Below, one piece after another: positions 15,142 to 23,541 of a stretch of 53,189 nt of DNA. Under the pieces are notes generated by a model. That model saw only the letters and a list, made by a program, of their open reading frames with translations, was not told where the DNA came from and searched no databases. Made by a program: the position numbers and the translations under genes. How positions within the stretch are numbered: the first letter of the stretch is position 1; each line of letters starts with the position of its first letter. This DNA comes from a virus. The stretch is taken from the IMG/VR virus record IMGVR_UViG_3300034284_000417, positions 1 through 53,189 of that record; one strand, given 5' to 3'.

Positions 15142-15663
15142 TTATTTTCTTTTAACTAATATAAAACCGTTTCTGTAAGTATCAAACCCGAAATCGATAA
15201 TCTGTTGCAACTGTTTTTTGATAAAAGCTTGATACAGGTTAGATTTTTGAGAAGTATCTTTACTGTCTGTATCCTTAGCTGTACCTCTTATGTATAACCC
15301 GTCTACATCGTTCTTATCTAGAAAGTCCTTTACGATATCTACAACTGTTGATAAGATTGTAAGTAAAGTCTTTAAATCAGATTTAGCTAGTTGAAGTTCA
15401 GTTCCCGATACAGCATATCCTACGTTGTATACATCTTCTAGGTCTCTGTATTTCTGAGGTAGGTAAAACTGTTTAGTCTCGGGTTCTATAAGTTTGTCGA
15501 AATCTACCGTTACTACTTCAGTAAAGTCACCTACATCTACTAGGAATTTGTACCTAGTTAGGGCTACTTGAGTCCACTTCAGAGGTTGAATGTTTGCTTC
15601 TCCAATTTCTTTGACAAGCATCTCCTTAATTAAAGGAACTAATAAAGTACTGTGAGAAGCCAT
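15142..15663 (-). CDS. 173-aa protein encoded inside the nrd operon
   Basis: Lies 1 nt after nrdB and 1 nt before nrdA. Predicted alpha/beta with a helical middle (LKTLLTILSTVVDIVKDFL) and a C-terminal GLYIRGTAKD and FGFDTYRNGFILVKRK. No metal-binding or nucleotide-binding motif is evident. The position suggests cotranscription with the reductase, but not that it acts with it; insertion of unrelated genes between nrdA and nrdB is common in phages. Confidence 0.7.
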   Translation of the reverse strand: MASHSTLLVPLIKEMLVKEIGEANIQPLKWTQVALTRYKFLVDVGDFTEVVTVDFDKLIEPETKQFYLPQKYRDLEDVYNVGYAVSGTELQLAKSDLKTLLTILSTVVDIVKDFLDKNDVDGLYIRGTAKDTDSKDTSQKSNLYQAFIKKQLQQIIDFGFDTYRNGFILVKRK

Positions 15664-15664
15664 C

Positions 15665-16648
15665 TTAGAAGATAGAGCTTGAATCCCACTCCATATGACC
15701 TTTTGAGTAGTTTGTTACTCTGCTAGCAAAGAAGTCTGTGTGCTGCTTGCCGGCGATAACCATATCAAACCACTTCATAGTCTTCAGTGCTCCCTTGTCA
15801 ATCTCTGAAGAAGGAATAAGAGGCTTTAATCCCAGGTCACCCATCTTGGTATTTACCCGGTGCTTGATGAAGTTCTTAAGCTCGTCTTTGCTTAAGTTCT
15901 CTAGATCACCCATCTCAAAGATCTTATCGATAAACTTAAACTCTAGATCCAAAGCCATCAAAGCAGCTTTTTCGATCTCGCTAACAAGCTCCGGAGTCTT
16001 AAGCTCAGGATGCTCTTTGATCAGCTGACGGAATAACCAGCACCCGGCTTCCGAATGAAGAGATTCATCACGTACTGACCATTCAACGATCTGACCAACA
16101 CCCTTTAGCTTGTTTCTCATCTTAAAAGAAAGCAGTACGGCGAAAGAGCTGAATAGATTTACTCCTTCGGTGAATGCTGAGAAGATGGCTAAAGATCTTG
16201 CAACTTCGGTATAGTCGATAGCTCCGTTGTGACCATCACGAACTTTCATTAGCGATTCGATCTTATTCTTAGTAGCTTCGTCCTCCATAAATTCGGCAAA
16301 GTTATCTAAACCTAACTCCTCGTTTAATAGAGAGTAAGCCTCGGCATGGATAGTTTCGAATGATCCGAACGTAGTTGCCATCATAATGATCTCGGGCTTG
16401 CGGAACCACTTAGTAACAAGTCCGGTCCAGTAATCGTTTACCACAGTCTCGGTCTGGGCGAAGCCTTTTAGGATTCCTCCTATTACATTCTTTTCGTGAT
16501 CCTTTAAGTTTGACTTCCAGTCAGTGATATCGTTGGCAATGGGTACTTCGGTGTGCAGCCAGTGGGCTTGCTGTTGCTTTAACCAGTACTCGTAGGCCTG
16601 GGGATATTCGAAGGGTTTGTAGACGATACGCTCTTGAAGGATGCTCAT
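15665..16648 (-). CDS. nrdB: Class I ribonucleotide reductase, small subunit
   Basis: Holds the metal/tyrosyl cofactor that starts catalysis in NrdA. Counted from MSILQ (327 aa): E67 in F-A-Q-T-E-T, E98, H101 and Tyr105 in F-E-T-I-H-A-E-A-Y, E161 in F-T-E-G, and E195/H198 in R-D-E-S-L-H. The full di-metal site and the candidate radical Tyr are therefore present. The internal start at 16648 is chosen because the longer reading frame (to 16699) would run through the leader hairpin. Leader: TATTTATA at 16716-16723 and hairpin at 16685-16708. Confidence 0.95.
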   Translation of the reverse strand: MSILQERIVYKPFEYPQAYEYWLKQQQAHWLHTEVPIANDITDWKSNLKDHEKNVIGGILKGFAQTETVVNDYWTGLVTKWFRKPEIIMMATTFGSFETIHAEAYSLLNEELGLDNFAEFMEDEATKNKIESLMKVRDGHNGAIDYTEVARSLAIFSAFTEGVNLFSSFAVLLSFKMRNKLKGVGQIVEWSVRDESLHSEAGCWLFRQLIKEHPELKTPELVSEIEKAALMALDLEFKFIDKIFEMGDLENLSKDELKNFIKHRVNTKMGDLGLKPLIPSSEIDKGALKTMKWFDMVIAGKQHTDFFASRVTNYSKGHMEWDSSSIF

Positions 16649-16676
16649 ATCTTTATATATTTGATAGATGGTTAGA

Positions 16677-16709
16677 CAAAAACAGCCCTCGGGGTTCATC
16701 CCTCGGGCC
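16677..16709 (-). terminator. Hairpin with U-tract in the nrdB leader
   Basis: In coding sense GCCC-GA-GGG-ATGAA-CCC-CGA-GGGC followed by TGTTTTTGT. Paired blocks GCCC/GGGC and GGG/CCC with small internal loops. It lies downstream of the TATTTATA element and upstream of nrdB, so it could stop transcripts from the helicase gene or act as an attenuator. Two CCCTCGGG copies and a nearby GGCTCGGGG lie in this stretch. Confidence 0.5.
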
Positions 16710-16715
16710 GTGTGT

Positions 16716-16723
16716 TATAAATA
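16716..16723 (-). promoter_or_regulatory. TATTTATA element before nrdB
   Basis: Exact 8-mer between the helicase stop and the nrdB leader hairpin, 67 nt from the nrdB start, the largest distance among the 13 copies. Confidence 0.45.
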
Positions 16724-16733
16724 CGGCTCGGGG

Positions 16734-18098
16734 CTATATTTTTGCCTGTAGTTCGAAAAATTTATTTGCTAAAAGTTTACGGTCCAGGGTATCAACTCCG
16801 CTAACTGAGGTAGGTGCGGCAGTTGGCATTTCTTCGAGATGTATATCTTCTGAGATGTCGATGTGTCCGTTATTGGTGTTGACCTTAGCACCGTAAGTCA
16901 TACCATCCATACCGTAGCGGTTTTTCATGATATGTACCCGGCCGGTACCGTTGACCTTATCCTCTTTCTTACGTGAAAGCGAGATTGCAATATCTGCAAC
17001 CATCATCTTGTCGTAAGATCCGGCAGCCTTATCGCCTTCAATAACGTCGTCTTTAGCACCCATTCTGTTAACCTGTGATGGTGTTAAGATAGGAATTTTT
17101 AGCTCCTTAGCCAACCCTTTTACGGCAACAAATACGTCATCGATTTCGTCTTTACGTTCAGCGTACTTCCGGGAGGGAGCTCGGAGATAGTCAACGTAGT
17201 CGATTATCACTAGATCAGGCTTATGACCCATATCAGTACATTTCTGAAGATGGGACTTGATAGTAGTAACGGTAGCTGCTTTAGGAGCATACTCCTTAAC
17301 TATAAGCTTTCCTTTCAAGCCATTAACGATCTTCTCTACTTCGGGTCTATGCTTATTGACTTCGTCGATACTGTAGCCGGTGAAGTAGCAGTCAAACCTC
17401 TTACCTACATAGTCTTCTCCTAGCTCTAGGGTATAGTAGACGACGTTGAAGCCTTGCTGGACTGCATGAGCACCAGCAGCAACCATCATCCAAGATTTAC
17501 CGCCACCCGGGTTACCGAAGATGATAGCGAGGTCTCCGGGTCCCCACCCCCCTTGTATGGCTTGGTTGATGGTAGCCCAGGGGGTGGAGACAGTCGGTCG
17601 GTAGTCTTCTCGGTATCGGCTCTCGATATCCTTAAGGTACTCATGACCGATATTTTTATCCATACCTGCTTTTAAAGCAGCCTCAATCATTCCTCGGATA
17701 GAGTCGTAGTCACCTGCATTAAGCAGATCGGCGCTATCCATAAGTGCTTGCTTAAGCTTCTGATTTTTGCAGAAGGTATTAAACTCTTCCTGGACGTACT
17801 TTAGGTCTTCTTGGGAGGCTTGGTAAGAGTTTCGAAGCTCTTCCTTGATAGCAGTCTTAAGGACATCGTTTTCAACTTTCTGAAGTTCGATCCTTAGAAC
17901 ATCTAGCGAGATAGTAGTATGGTACTTATCGAAATACGATAAAGTATTCTTGATGATCCATTTATGGGAATCAGCATCAAAGTATTCTTCGATAATAGTA
18001 TCCCTAACATTGAGTAGGAATGTTTTATCAGTAAGTAGTGAACCCAGTACTTTAATCTGAAAACCTTTACCGTATTGACTGAGTTTTTGTAGTGTCAC
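16734..18098 (-). CDS. gp41: DnaB-like replicative helicase (T4 gp41-like)
   Basis: A hexameric 5'-3' helicase that unwinds DNA at the fork. 454 aa, near T4 gp41 (475). N-terminal helical domain (about 1-170), then a RecA-like core: Walker A G-N-P-G-G-G-K-S (195-202), Walker B L-V-I-I-D (D300), PSQVNRMG, AGSYDKMMVAD and HIMKNRYG. The start codon is GTG, overlapping the stop of the FEN/RNase H gene (GTGA). No primase domain is fused and no gp61-like primase lies in the window. Confidence 0.93.
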   Translation of the reverse strand: MTLQKLSQYGKGFQIKVLGSLLTDKTFLLNVRDTIIEEYFDADSHKWIIKNTLSYFDKYHTTISLDVLRIELQKVENDVLKTAIKEELRNSYQASQEDLKYVQEEFNTFCKNQKLKQALMDSADLLNAGDYDSIRGMIEAALKAGMDKNIGHEYLKDIESRYREDYRPTVSTPWATINQAIQGGWGPGDLAIIFGNPGGGKSWMMVAAGAHAVQQGFNVVYYTLELGEDYVGKRFDCYFTGYSIDEVNKHRPEVEKIVNGLKGKLIVKEYAPKAATVTTIKSHLQKCTDMGHKPDLVIIDYVDYLRAPSRKYAERKDEIDDVFVAVKGLAKELKIPILTPSQVNRMGAKDDVIEGDKAAGSYDKMMVADIAISLSRKKEDKVNGTGRVHIMKNRYGMDGMTYGAKVNTNNGHIDISEDIHLEEMPTAAPTSVSGVDTLDRKLLANKFFELQAKI

Positions 18099-19114
18099 TT
18101 TTTAACTGTTAAGATGTATCTGAAGGTTTCTAACCAACTTTCTGTGTTTTTCGTAATCCCATGTTGGATGTTGTCTTGCTGGAGCATTAACATAAATGCT
18201 GTTGCATTTAACTGCTGGCAGGGCGATCCTAGGACATCTAATATAATACTAATCTGGGTGTCTGACAACTGTGGCTCCATGAGATTCATCAGTCCGTAGT
18301 TTTGATCTACTACGTGCTTACGTTCTAGGATCTTTGCAAGGATTTTAGTCTTCTGCACACCCTCTTCACACACCTCGTAAACATAGTCTAGGTCGGTGTT
18401 AGGGATAGTGGCGAGGTTCGGGAAATGTTTGAGGACACCCTTTATTCCTAGCCCCTTAACACCTTGTAGGTTATCGGAATTATCTCCTAGCAATGATTTT
18501 ACAATCAAGTAATTGCTTGGGAGAACACCCTGCTCCTCTAGCACCTCTGCAGGTCCGTAGTTTTTCTTCTTTATAGGGGAGTGGACCCGGACGTTATCAT
18601 TGACAACCTGCATGAAGTCCTTATCCGAAGATACGATCGTGACCTTGCTCTGACTAAATTCCTTAGCTATAAAAGCAATCACGTCATCAGCCTCTACCTT
18701 GTTGATCGCAAGCAGGTCTACCGGTAGCATATGCAGGTATTCGACCAGTCGCTCGATCTGTGCGGACATAGAAGCGTACTCCTGATCCTTGTTGTCGTAC
18801 ATCTCCCAGTTGGTGATCCGACTAAGGTTCCGGTTGGCTTTATAGTCTGAGTTGACTAGCTTCCGGGCGGCTGTAGAGCCGGGTCCGTCAAAGACAATTA
18901 TAATCCGGGTGGGATCAAAAGTCCTAACTAGAAATCCTAAGCTCTTAAGGAACCCAACAAGACCCCCGACATGGGAGCCTTGCGGATTCATAAGATTAAT
19001 CATCGTGAAATTCCTTATAAAGGTATTCATCGCGTCGATAACTAGGATGTTATCATTAAGTCTTCTGGGTTCCGATACCTGGATCTTAGCCAGTATATCG
19101 TCGTACTTACCCAT
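18095..19114 (-). CDS. rnh: 5'-3' exonuclease / RNase H of the FEN family (T4 Rnh-like)
   Basis: Removes RNA primers and 5' flaps on the lagging strand. 339 aa, close to T4 RNase H (305). Metal-binding acids: V-I-D-A-M-N (D27), V-F-D-G-P-G-S (D76), E-A-D-D (E141, D143, D144), S-S-D-K-D-F (D164, D166) and G-D-N-S-D-N (D211, D214), followed by the helix-3-turn-helix GVKGLGIKG. All expected motifs are intact. Overlaps the start region of uvsX's stop (TAATG) and couples to the helicase gene. Confidence 0.92.
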   Translation of the reverse strand: MGKYDDILAKIQVSEPRRLNDNILVIDAMNTFIRNFTMINLMNPQGSHVGGLVGFLKSLGFLVRTFDPTRIIIVFDGPGSTAARKLVNSDYKANRNLSRITNWEMYDNKDQEYASMSAQIERLVEYLHMLPVDLLAINKVEADDVIAFIAKEFSQSKVTIVSSDKDFMQVVNDNVRVHSPIKKKNYGPAEVLEEQGVLPSNYLIVKSLLGDNSDNLQGVKGLGIKGVLKHFPNLATIPNTDLDYVYEVCEEGVQKTKILAKILERKHVVDQNYGLMNLMEPQLSDTQISIILDVLGSPCQQLNATAFMLMLQQDNIQHGITKNTESWLETFRYILTVKK

Positions 19115-20202
19115 TACACTTCCATGTTAAGGCCGAACTCTATTCCGATGTCTCGGATGTCCTCTTCCATACTGCCTTCCTCTACCAGCACAAAATCGGT
19201 TGAACCGAGGGTCGTGAGCCAGTAGTCGGAATGTTCCTTTTTATAATTATCGATTGCTTTTTTTTCGTCTTCTAAGAAGCCGTGAGTAGTCATGACGATC
19301 GCACCTCGGGTAGTGATACCGTTGATGTGGTTCTTATCTACCTGGATCTTAGTACGCTTGGCAAATTCTACCTGCTTACCTCCTTTGATAGCCTTGATCT
19401 TGCTGGTGCCGGAGTTGGTGATGTTACCAAAAGTGATTACCAAAGTAGCATCATACCACATCGCCATACCGCCCTTGTTCTGAAGCTTGGGCTGTTCCAT
19501 CGGCATGCCGGGTTTCATAGTCCAAACCTTGTTGATAGCAACTAGAGTGTTGGTGTAAGGTTGACCTTCCTTCCTAGATAGGAGGATTTTCTGGTTGACG
19601 TTATTACCGAACTGGGTGCTCATAGCGCCGGCATTCCACTCGTTGTTGTTCTTGTTAGAACGAACTGATAGCTCACATGGTACCGAACCGATTGAATCCC
19701 ACAGGAACAAAAGGTTATGGGGTAGTTCTCCTTTCTTCTGCTCATCAATTAGATCGAGAATAAACGTTGATACGTCTTCGATAGTATTGATGTTGCCTCG
19801 GTCTACGTAAAGGAAGAAACCTTCGAAGTCAATGATCTCTCCGGTGTCCTTATCAACAACCTCTTGGAACTGCAGACCCATCTCCCGGGCATGCTCCCAG
19901 CTCCACTTCATCTCCGTGATAATGAATACTGGAAGTACTCCCATCTTCTGGGCTGCTACTGCAGCTTCTAGCAAAGCGGTAGTCTTTCCAGTATCACTAT
20001 GACCTCGCAAAAGCGTGATGTGACCTTGAGGGATGCCAGGAATCGAAGTGATGTCCTGGAAAGCTTTAGATAGAGGAATCCATCTCTGCTCTTTGAACTT
20101 AACGCTAGCAGATGCTAGTCCCTTGTTCTTCTTAAACTTCCCGAGGTCGAAGTTATTCTTGATCGCTGCTTGAGCGACTTCAGAAATGCCTTTTTTAGCC
20201 AT
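19114..20202 (-). CDS. uvsX: RecA/UvsX-like recombinase
   Basis: Forms filaments on single-stranded DNA and drives strand exchange and recombination-dependent replication. 362 aa with G-H-S-D-T-G-K-T-T (67-75, Walker A, close to RecA GPESSGKTT), a Walker B strand N-L-L-F-L-W-D-S, and a glutamate-rich C terminus (EEGSMEEDIRDIGIEFG). It is flanked by gp32 upstream and the FEN gene downstream, the usual T4-like partnership. Confidence 0.92.
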   Translation of the reverse strand: MAKKGISEVAQAAIKNNFDLGKFKKNKGLASASVKFKEQRWIPLSKAFQDITSIPGIPQGHITLLRGHSDTGKTTALLEAAVAAQKMGVLPVFIITEMKWSWEHAREMGLQFQEVVDKDTGEIIDFEGFFLYVDRGNINTIEDVSTFILDLIDEQKKGELPHNLLFLWDSIGSVPCELSVRSNKNNNEWNAGAMSTQFGNNVNQKILLSRKEGQPYTNTLVAINKVWTMKPGMPMEQPKLQNKGGMAMWYDATLVITFGNITNSGTSKIKAIKGGKQVEFAKRTKIQVDKNHINGITTRGAIVMTTHGFLEDEKKAIDNYKKEHSDYWLTTLGSTDFVLVEEGSMEEDIRDIGIEFGLNMEV

Positions 20203-20204
20203 CC

Positions 20205-21026
20205 TTAGAAAGGTAGGTCGTCAGTATCCTTGAACAGATCGTCGAACTGACTTACTGCGTCTTTCTTCTCTGCGACTACACTCTCAAGAGTAAACGACTG
20301 CTTAGGTGCTTGGACGGCAGCAGGAGCTGATTGGATAGGAGCTGGTGCTGATTCTTCAGCAGTCTCTTCTCCGCCTGATAAGTAGCTTTCCAGCTGCTTT
20401 TTAATAAAGTTAAAATCGTACTTAGAGAATGAATCAACAGCTACGGGCTGATTTTTAATCCATGACTCTACTTTTGAGCTATCATCAGAAAGAGGAGTCT
20501 GCTTAGGACGAATACGTACTGATGTCGAAGGGTAAGGGTTACCTTGGGTAAGCTCTAGAGTCATATCCCATCCGTTGACAACATCGGTGTAGTCACCGAT
20601 CTCCTCGTCTTCTGCAAGCTGTAAGAGAGTCTTATAAACCTCCTTACCGAAGCTCCATAGACGAACTCCTTTGTCTTCTTCACCTCGTACTACTACTGGT
20701 GCGAAAACTCGCATCTTAGGGGAGATCTTTCCTGACAGAGACCAGTTGTCTTTGTCGGAAGTCTTACGAAGTTCATTTACGAAGTTAACGATTGGATCTT
20801 GCTCTCCAAAATTGGTAAGAGCAATCATTGGGTATTTTCCAATACCGTAGTGGAAATACAGCTCCTTGAAAGGATAAGCTGGATTGTCGAAAGCCGGTAC
20901 GATTCGGATCTGGTGCTTGCCGAAAGCCGGCTTCCAGAAGATCTTTTCGTAGTCTACTTTTTCGCGTTCTTGACGACCGCCACTCTGCATGGCGGACATC
21001 TTTTGTTTAATGAGGGATAAATCCAT
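20205..21026 (-). CDS. gp32: Single-stranded DNA-binding protein (T4 gp32-like), zinc-less
   Basis: Coats single-stranded DNA and recruits replication and recombination proteins. 273 aa (T4 gp32: 301): a basic N-terminal arm, an OB-fold core, an Ala/Pro-rich linker (about 215-245) and an acidic C-terminal tail ending in F-D-D-L-F-K-D-T-D-D-L-P-F. T4 gp32 binds zinc through one His and three Cys; here there is no Cys at all, and the CPVCQ-like position reads D-P-I-V-N. The AU-rich leader upstream (21027-21091) carries repeats typical of autoregulated gp32 messages. Confidence 0.92.
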   Translation of the reverse strand: MDLSLIKQKMSAMQSGGRQEREKVDYEKIFWKPAFGKHQIRIVPAFDNPAYPFKELYFHYGIGKYPMIALTNFGEQDPIVNFVNELRKTSDKDNWSLSGKISPKMRVFAPVVVRGEEDKGVRLWSFGKEVYKTLLQLAEDEEIGDYTDVVNGWDMTLELTQGNPYPSTSVRIRPKQTPLSDDSSKVESWIKNQPVAVDSFSKYDFNFIKKQLESYLSGGEETAEESAPAPIQSAPAAVQAPKQSFTLESVVAEKKDAVSQFDDLFKDTDDLPF

Positions 21027-21091
21027 AATAATAATAACTGATTAATAACTGTTACATAACTAATTTAAGAAAAAAACCTTTACGATCCAAC
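21027..21091 (-). promoter_or_regulatory. AU-rich leader of gp32 (possible autogenous operator)
   Basis: In coding sense the 65-nt leader holds CAGTTATTA twice and several TTATTA steps before the ATG, with little potential for stable pairing. T4 gp32 represses its own translation by binding such unstructured UUAUUA-rich leader RNA. The resemblance is by pattern only. Confidence 0.4.
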
Positions 21092-21547
21092 TTACAGCTC
21101 AACTATTTTGTGGAGTCTGGTATTGATTCGTTTTAGTTCATTACCGCGGGTCAGCAAGATGCAGTTGCGGTAGTCGTTCCAGTCTACTTTGTAGCTGGGG
21201 TCAAGGTACCCGTCATTCAGCTCTTTGATGAGCGTGTTAAGGGCGTTGATAGTGTAAAGGGTGTTAGATTCTTTTTTACGATGAACCAAAATCGTATTAT
21301 CTAAAAAGTTAGCAACGTTGTTAAAGTCAACGTTATAAGTGCAAATAAACTCATCGTTGCTTTTTGCATGGAGTACAAAAATCTTGCTATATAGAATAGT
21401 ATACCTCTTACTGATCGTAGAGATTAGTTCTTCAAGATGTTCTTCTGTGGTAAAGGTACAGAACAGTTTATTACTCATGTCGTCATTCCAGGTTAAGGTT
21501 TCACTGACGAAGTCATAACCGGATATAGGTGGGAATTTAACTTCCAT
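21092..21547 (-). CDS. 151-aa hypothetical replication-region protein
   Basis: A mixed alpha/beta protein with TLTWNDDMSNKLFCTFTTEE near the N terminus and a final basic stretch (RGNELKRINTRLHKIVEL). It lies between the DNA polymerase and gp32 genes, so a replication role is plausible but not shown by any motif. Its ATG is directly adjacent to a TATTTATA element with no gap. Confidence 0.65.
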   Translation of the reverse strand: MEVKFPPISGYDFVSETLTWNDDMSNKLFCTFTTEEHLEELISTISKRYTILYSKIFVLHAKSNDEFICTYNVDFNNVANFLDNTILVHRKKESNTLYTINALNTLIKELNDGYLDPSYKVDWNDYRNCILLTRGNELKRINTRLHKIVEL

Positions 21548-21555
21548 TATAAATA
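21548..21555 (-). promoter_or_regulatory. TATTTATA element abutting a start codon
   Basis: The motif ends at the base before the ATG at 21547. If it were a promoter -10 box the transcript would begin after the ATG, so this copy may work differently or the true start may lie downstream. Confidence 0.4.
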
Positions 21556-21562
21556 TAATTTA

Positions 21563-22903
21563 CTAGTCTAAAACTAGATTATTGCCAAACTTAAACTTAA
21601 CAGGATATTTTCCCCCCTGTTCTAGGATTTTCTTTAGATTCTCTAACGTCTCTTTACCGTCCTCAAGGAAGAAGTCAAACAAGATAGCATCATAAGTATA
21701 TAACGTAACCTTTGTTTTTTTGGCTTGGAGGTACTTTAGCACCTCTTTTAATATAAGAACGTTCCGGCTAGTTTCCAAGCTCTGGATGACATAATTAAAA
21801 AGTTTCTGAGGATTCATATCCTTTAGGGTACTATAAAAGGGCTTCTTGGAGATAGGAGCATATACGACTCCGTTCTCAAGGAACTCCTTCCATAACTGGG
21901 TAGTGTAAATAGATACCCTATCAAAGAATTCGATATGACGCCATTTGTCCGGCACACCTCCGTACATGATCTGGAAGGTATTGGTCTTGGATTGACGGTA
22001 TTCGTCTTCGGTTAATTCCTCTTTATTGAAGTACAGACGTCCTAGCTGGGTATGAACACTTTCAGGTGTAAACTCGTATCCTAGAATCTCTGCAATCAGA
22101 CGGATGTGGTAGCCGTCAAAGTCAAACTCTACAAATCGTCCACTACGCGGGATAAAGCATTTTCGGTACTCGTCTTTTTTGGGGATCGCGGCGAAGTTAA
22201 CACTATTAAAGGCAGAAGTAGGACGGCTAGTGGGATTATACAGATTGTAGCTAGTAAAGCAAATGTTATCTGAAATGCTAAATTTTGGATTCGCAGGAGT
22301 AAACTTTTCAATAAATTTGTCATAAATAATTCTAATTCCAGATTGTTCAGCTAAATAAAAAACTCCGGTAGTTAACCGGTTGTAGAACTCCCAGGCCGGT
22401 AGCTCCAGTATATAACTATACTCGGTAATGACTTCCTCTAGGGATCTGTAATTTCTCTCACATCTCTCAAATAATTTAGAGATAGGGATGATAGAGTTTA
22501 GGTCGGGCTTATCCCTGTAATGATTATAGTACCAGCTTATAACCTGAGGAGGGTTCGGTAGTTCCAAACTCTCGTACTCTGCCATAGAGTACATCAGGTT
22601 AATATCGTTGATATTACCGTGAGAGAAATGATATAAGAAGTTCTTCTTATTAAACGTATATAGGGTAGTAAAGCAGTTTAATAACTGCTGTATGCGTTCT
22701 TTAGGTACGTTAATTCCTTCGGAATGATTTACGGGAATAATGTATCCGGAGTCGTGTTGGTTAGGGCGTACGTAAACACAAACAGCAGTATTAAGTATAG
22801 GATGGTAGTAGTCGTTACCTGAAACGATCTCGACATAGCCACCTTGTCTACCAAGGGCTTGTAGGTAGTTAAACTGCTCTTGACTCTCGACGATATAAAA
22901 CAT
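21563..22903 (-). CDS. Short family A DNA polymerase
   Basis: DNA synthesis enzyme of the Pol I fold. 446 aa. The polymerase domain occupies about 220-446: TSRPTSAFNSVNFAAIP (225-240, equivalent to the TGRLSS..P.LQNIP region), motif A F-V-E-F-D-F-D-G-Y-H-I-R (D261), motif B R-Q-S-K-T-N-T-F-Q-I-M-Y-G (K306, F310), motif C L-Y-T-Y-D-A-I-L (D405). Catalytic Asp residues are kept, but the usual Glu of motif C is Ala and motif A's Glu is His. The first 200 residues have the size of a 3'-5' exonuclease domain without its acidic motifs. T4 itself uses a family B polymerase, so this is a mosaic replisome. Confidence 0.88.
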   Translation of the reverse strand: MFYIVESQEQFNYLQALGRQGGYVEIVSGNDYYHPILNTAVCVYVRPNQHDSGYIIPVNHSEGINVPKERIQQLLNCFTTLYTFNKKNFLYHFSHGNINDINLMYSMAEYESLELPNPPQVISWYYNHYRDKPDLNSIIPISKLFERCERNYRSLEEVITEYSYILELPAWEFYNRLTTGVFYLAEQSGIRIIYDKFIEKFTPANPKFSISDNICFTSYNLYNPTSRPTSAFNSVNFAAIPKKDEYRKCFIPRSGRFVEFDFDGYHIRLIAEILGYEFTPESVHTQLGRLYFNKEELTEDEYRQSKTNTFQIMYGGVPDKWRHIEFFDRVSIYTTQLWKEFLENGVVYAPISKKPFYSTLKDMNPQKLFNYVIQSLETSRNVLILKEVLKYLQAKKTKVTLYTYDAILFDFFLEDGKETLENLKKILEQGGKYPVKFKFGNNLVLD

Positions 22904-22943
22904 AACCCATTTCCATAACCTTTCCTAATATACGAAAGAAGTT

Positions 22944-23540
22944 TCATTGCGCAAACTGTGCTAAGTCGGTTAATACTGCTGATATACCGGGTAGTGTCTT
23001 CTCAGCTTGCTCTAGCTGTTTTCTGTTTTTTGATTTAATTCCCGGTATAATATAAGCACCACTTGTTGTATCTTCAACAGATCCTTGAATAATCCACATC
23101 ATTTCAAGAATATCGTAACCTGGATGAAAGTAAAGAGTGGATTTCTTTTTTAATGCTTGGTATGTAGATTTTGAAATCTCAATAATTTGACCAGTTACTT
23201 TCTCTTTTGCAAAATATCGCATGATTGCACTCTCCTGTGTAGAAGGCATCGGATAGTGAGGAGGTAAAGGTAAAGTTTTTCTTAAAGCAAATAAATTAGG
23301 ATCGTTTACAAGTACATCATAGTCCGTTAGGTAGGGCTGGTCTCGTTCAAAATCTGTTCTAAAATCTCTACTCACATTTAAAAGCGTGTTTTCACCGTCT
23401 CCCGGTGCTTTACCGGTATAGGCTTGTCCGGTACTGCTTTTAAAATAAAAGCCTGTATAAACTAGTCCTGTAGTGGATAGCTCATATTCATCTCCGTAAG
23501 TGTACTGAGGTTCTGTTACTTTAAATTTAGGCAGGTACAT
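22944..23540 (-). CDS. 198-aa probable tail/baseplate protein
   Basis: Follows the baseplate hub gene by 1 nt, so it belongs to the same transcript. Beta-rich N-terminal half (YTYGDEYELSTTGLVYTGFY, TGKAPGDGENTLL), helical C-terminal half (GIKSKNRKQLEQAEKTLPG). No membrane segment. Could be a baseplate or hub accessory protein; family not recognised. Confidence 0.65.
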   Translation of the reverse strand: MYLPKFKVTEPQYTYGDEYELSTTGLVYTGFYFKSSTGQAYTGKAPGDGENTLLNVSRDFRTDFERDQPYLTDYDVLVNDPNLFALRKTLPLPPHYPMPSTQESAIMRYFAKEKVTGQIIEISKSTYQALKKKSTLYFHPGYDILEMMWIIQGSVEDTTSGAYIIPGIKSKNRKQLEQAEKTLPGISAVLTDLAQFAQ

Positions 23541-23541
23541 A

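Noticed and set aside
16649-16699. Longer NrdB N terminus beginning MNPEGCF
   Set aside because: It would be encoded by the leader hairpin and U-tract; MSILQ at 16648 follows an A/T-rich start region like the other genes.
22729-22947. Minus-strand 72-codon frame with a hydrophobic C-terminal part
   Set aside because: It overlaps the family A polymerase N terminus in another frame. The polymerase frame carries real motifs, so this is a shadow.
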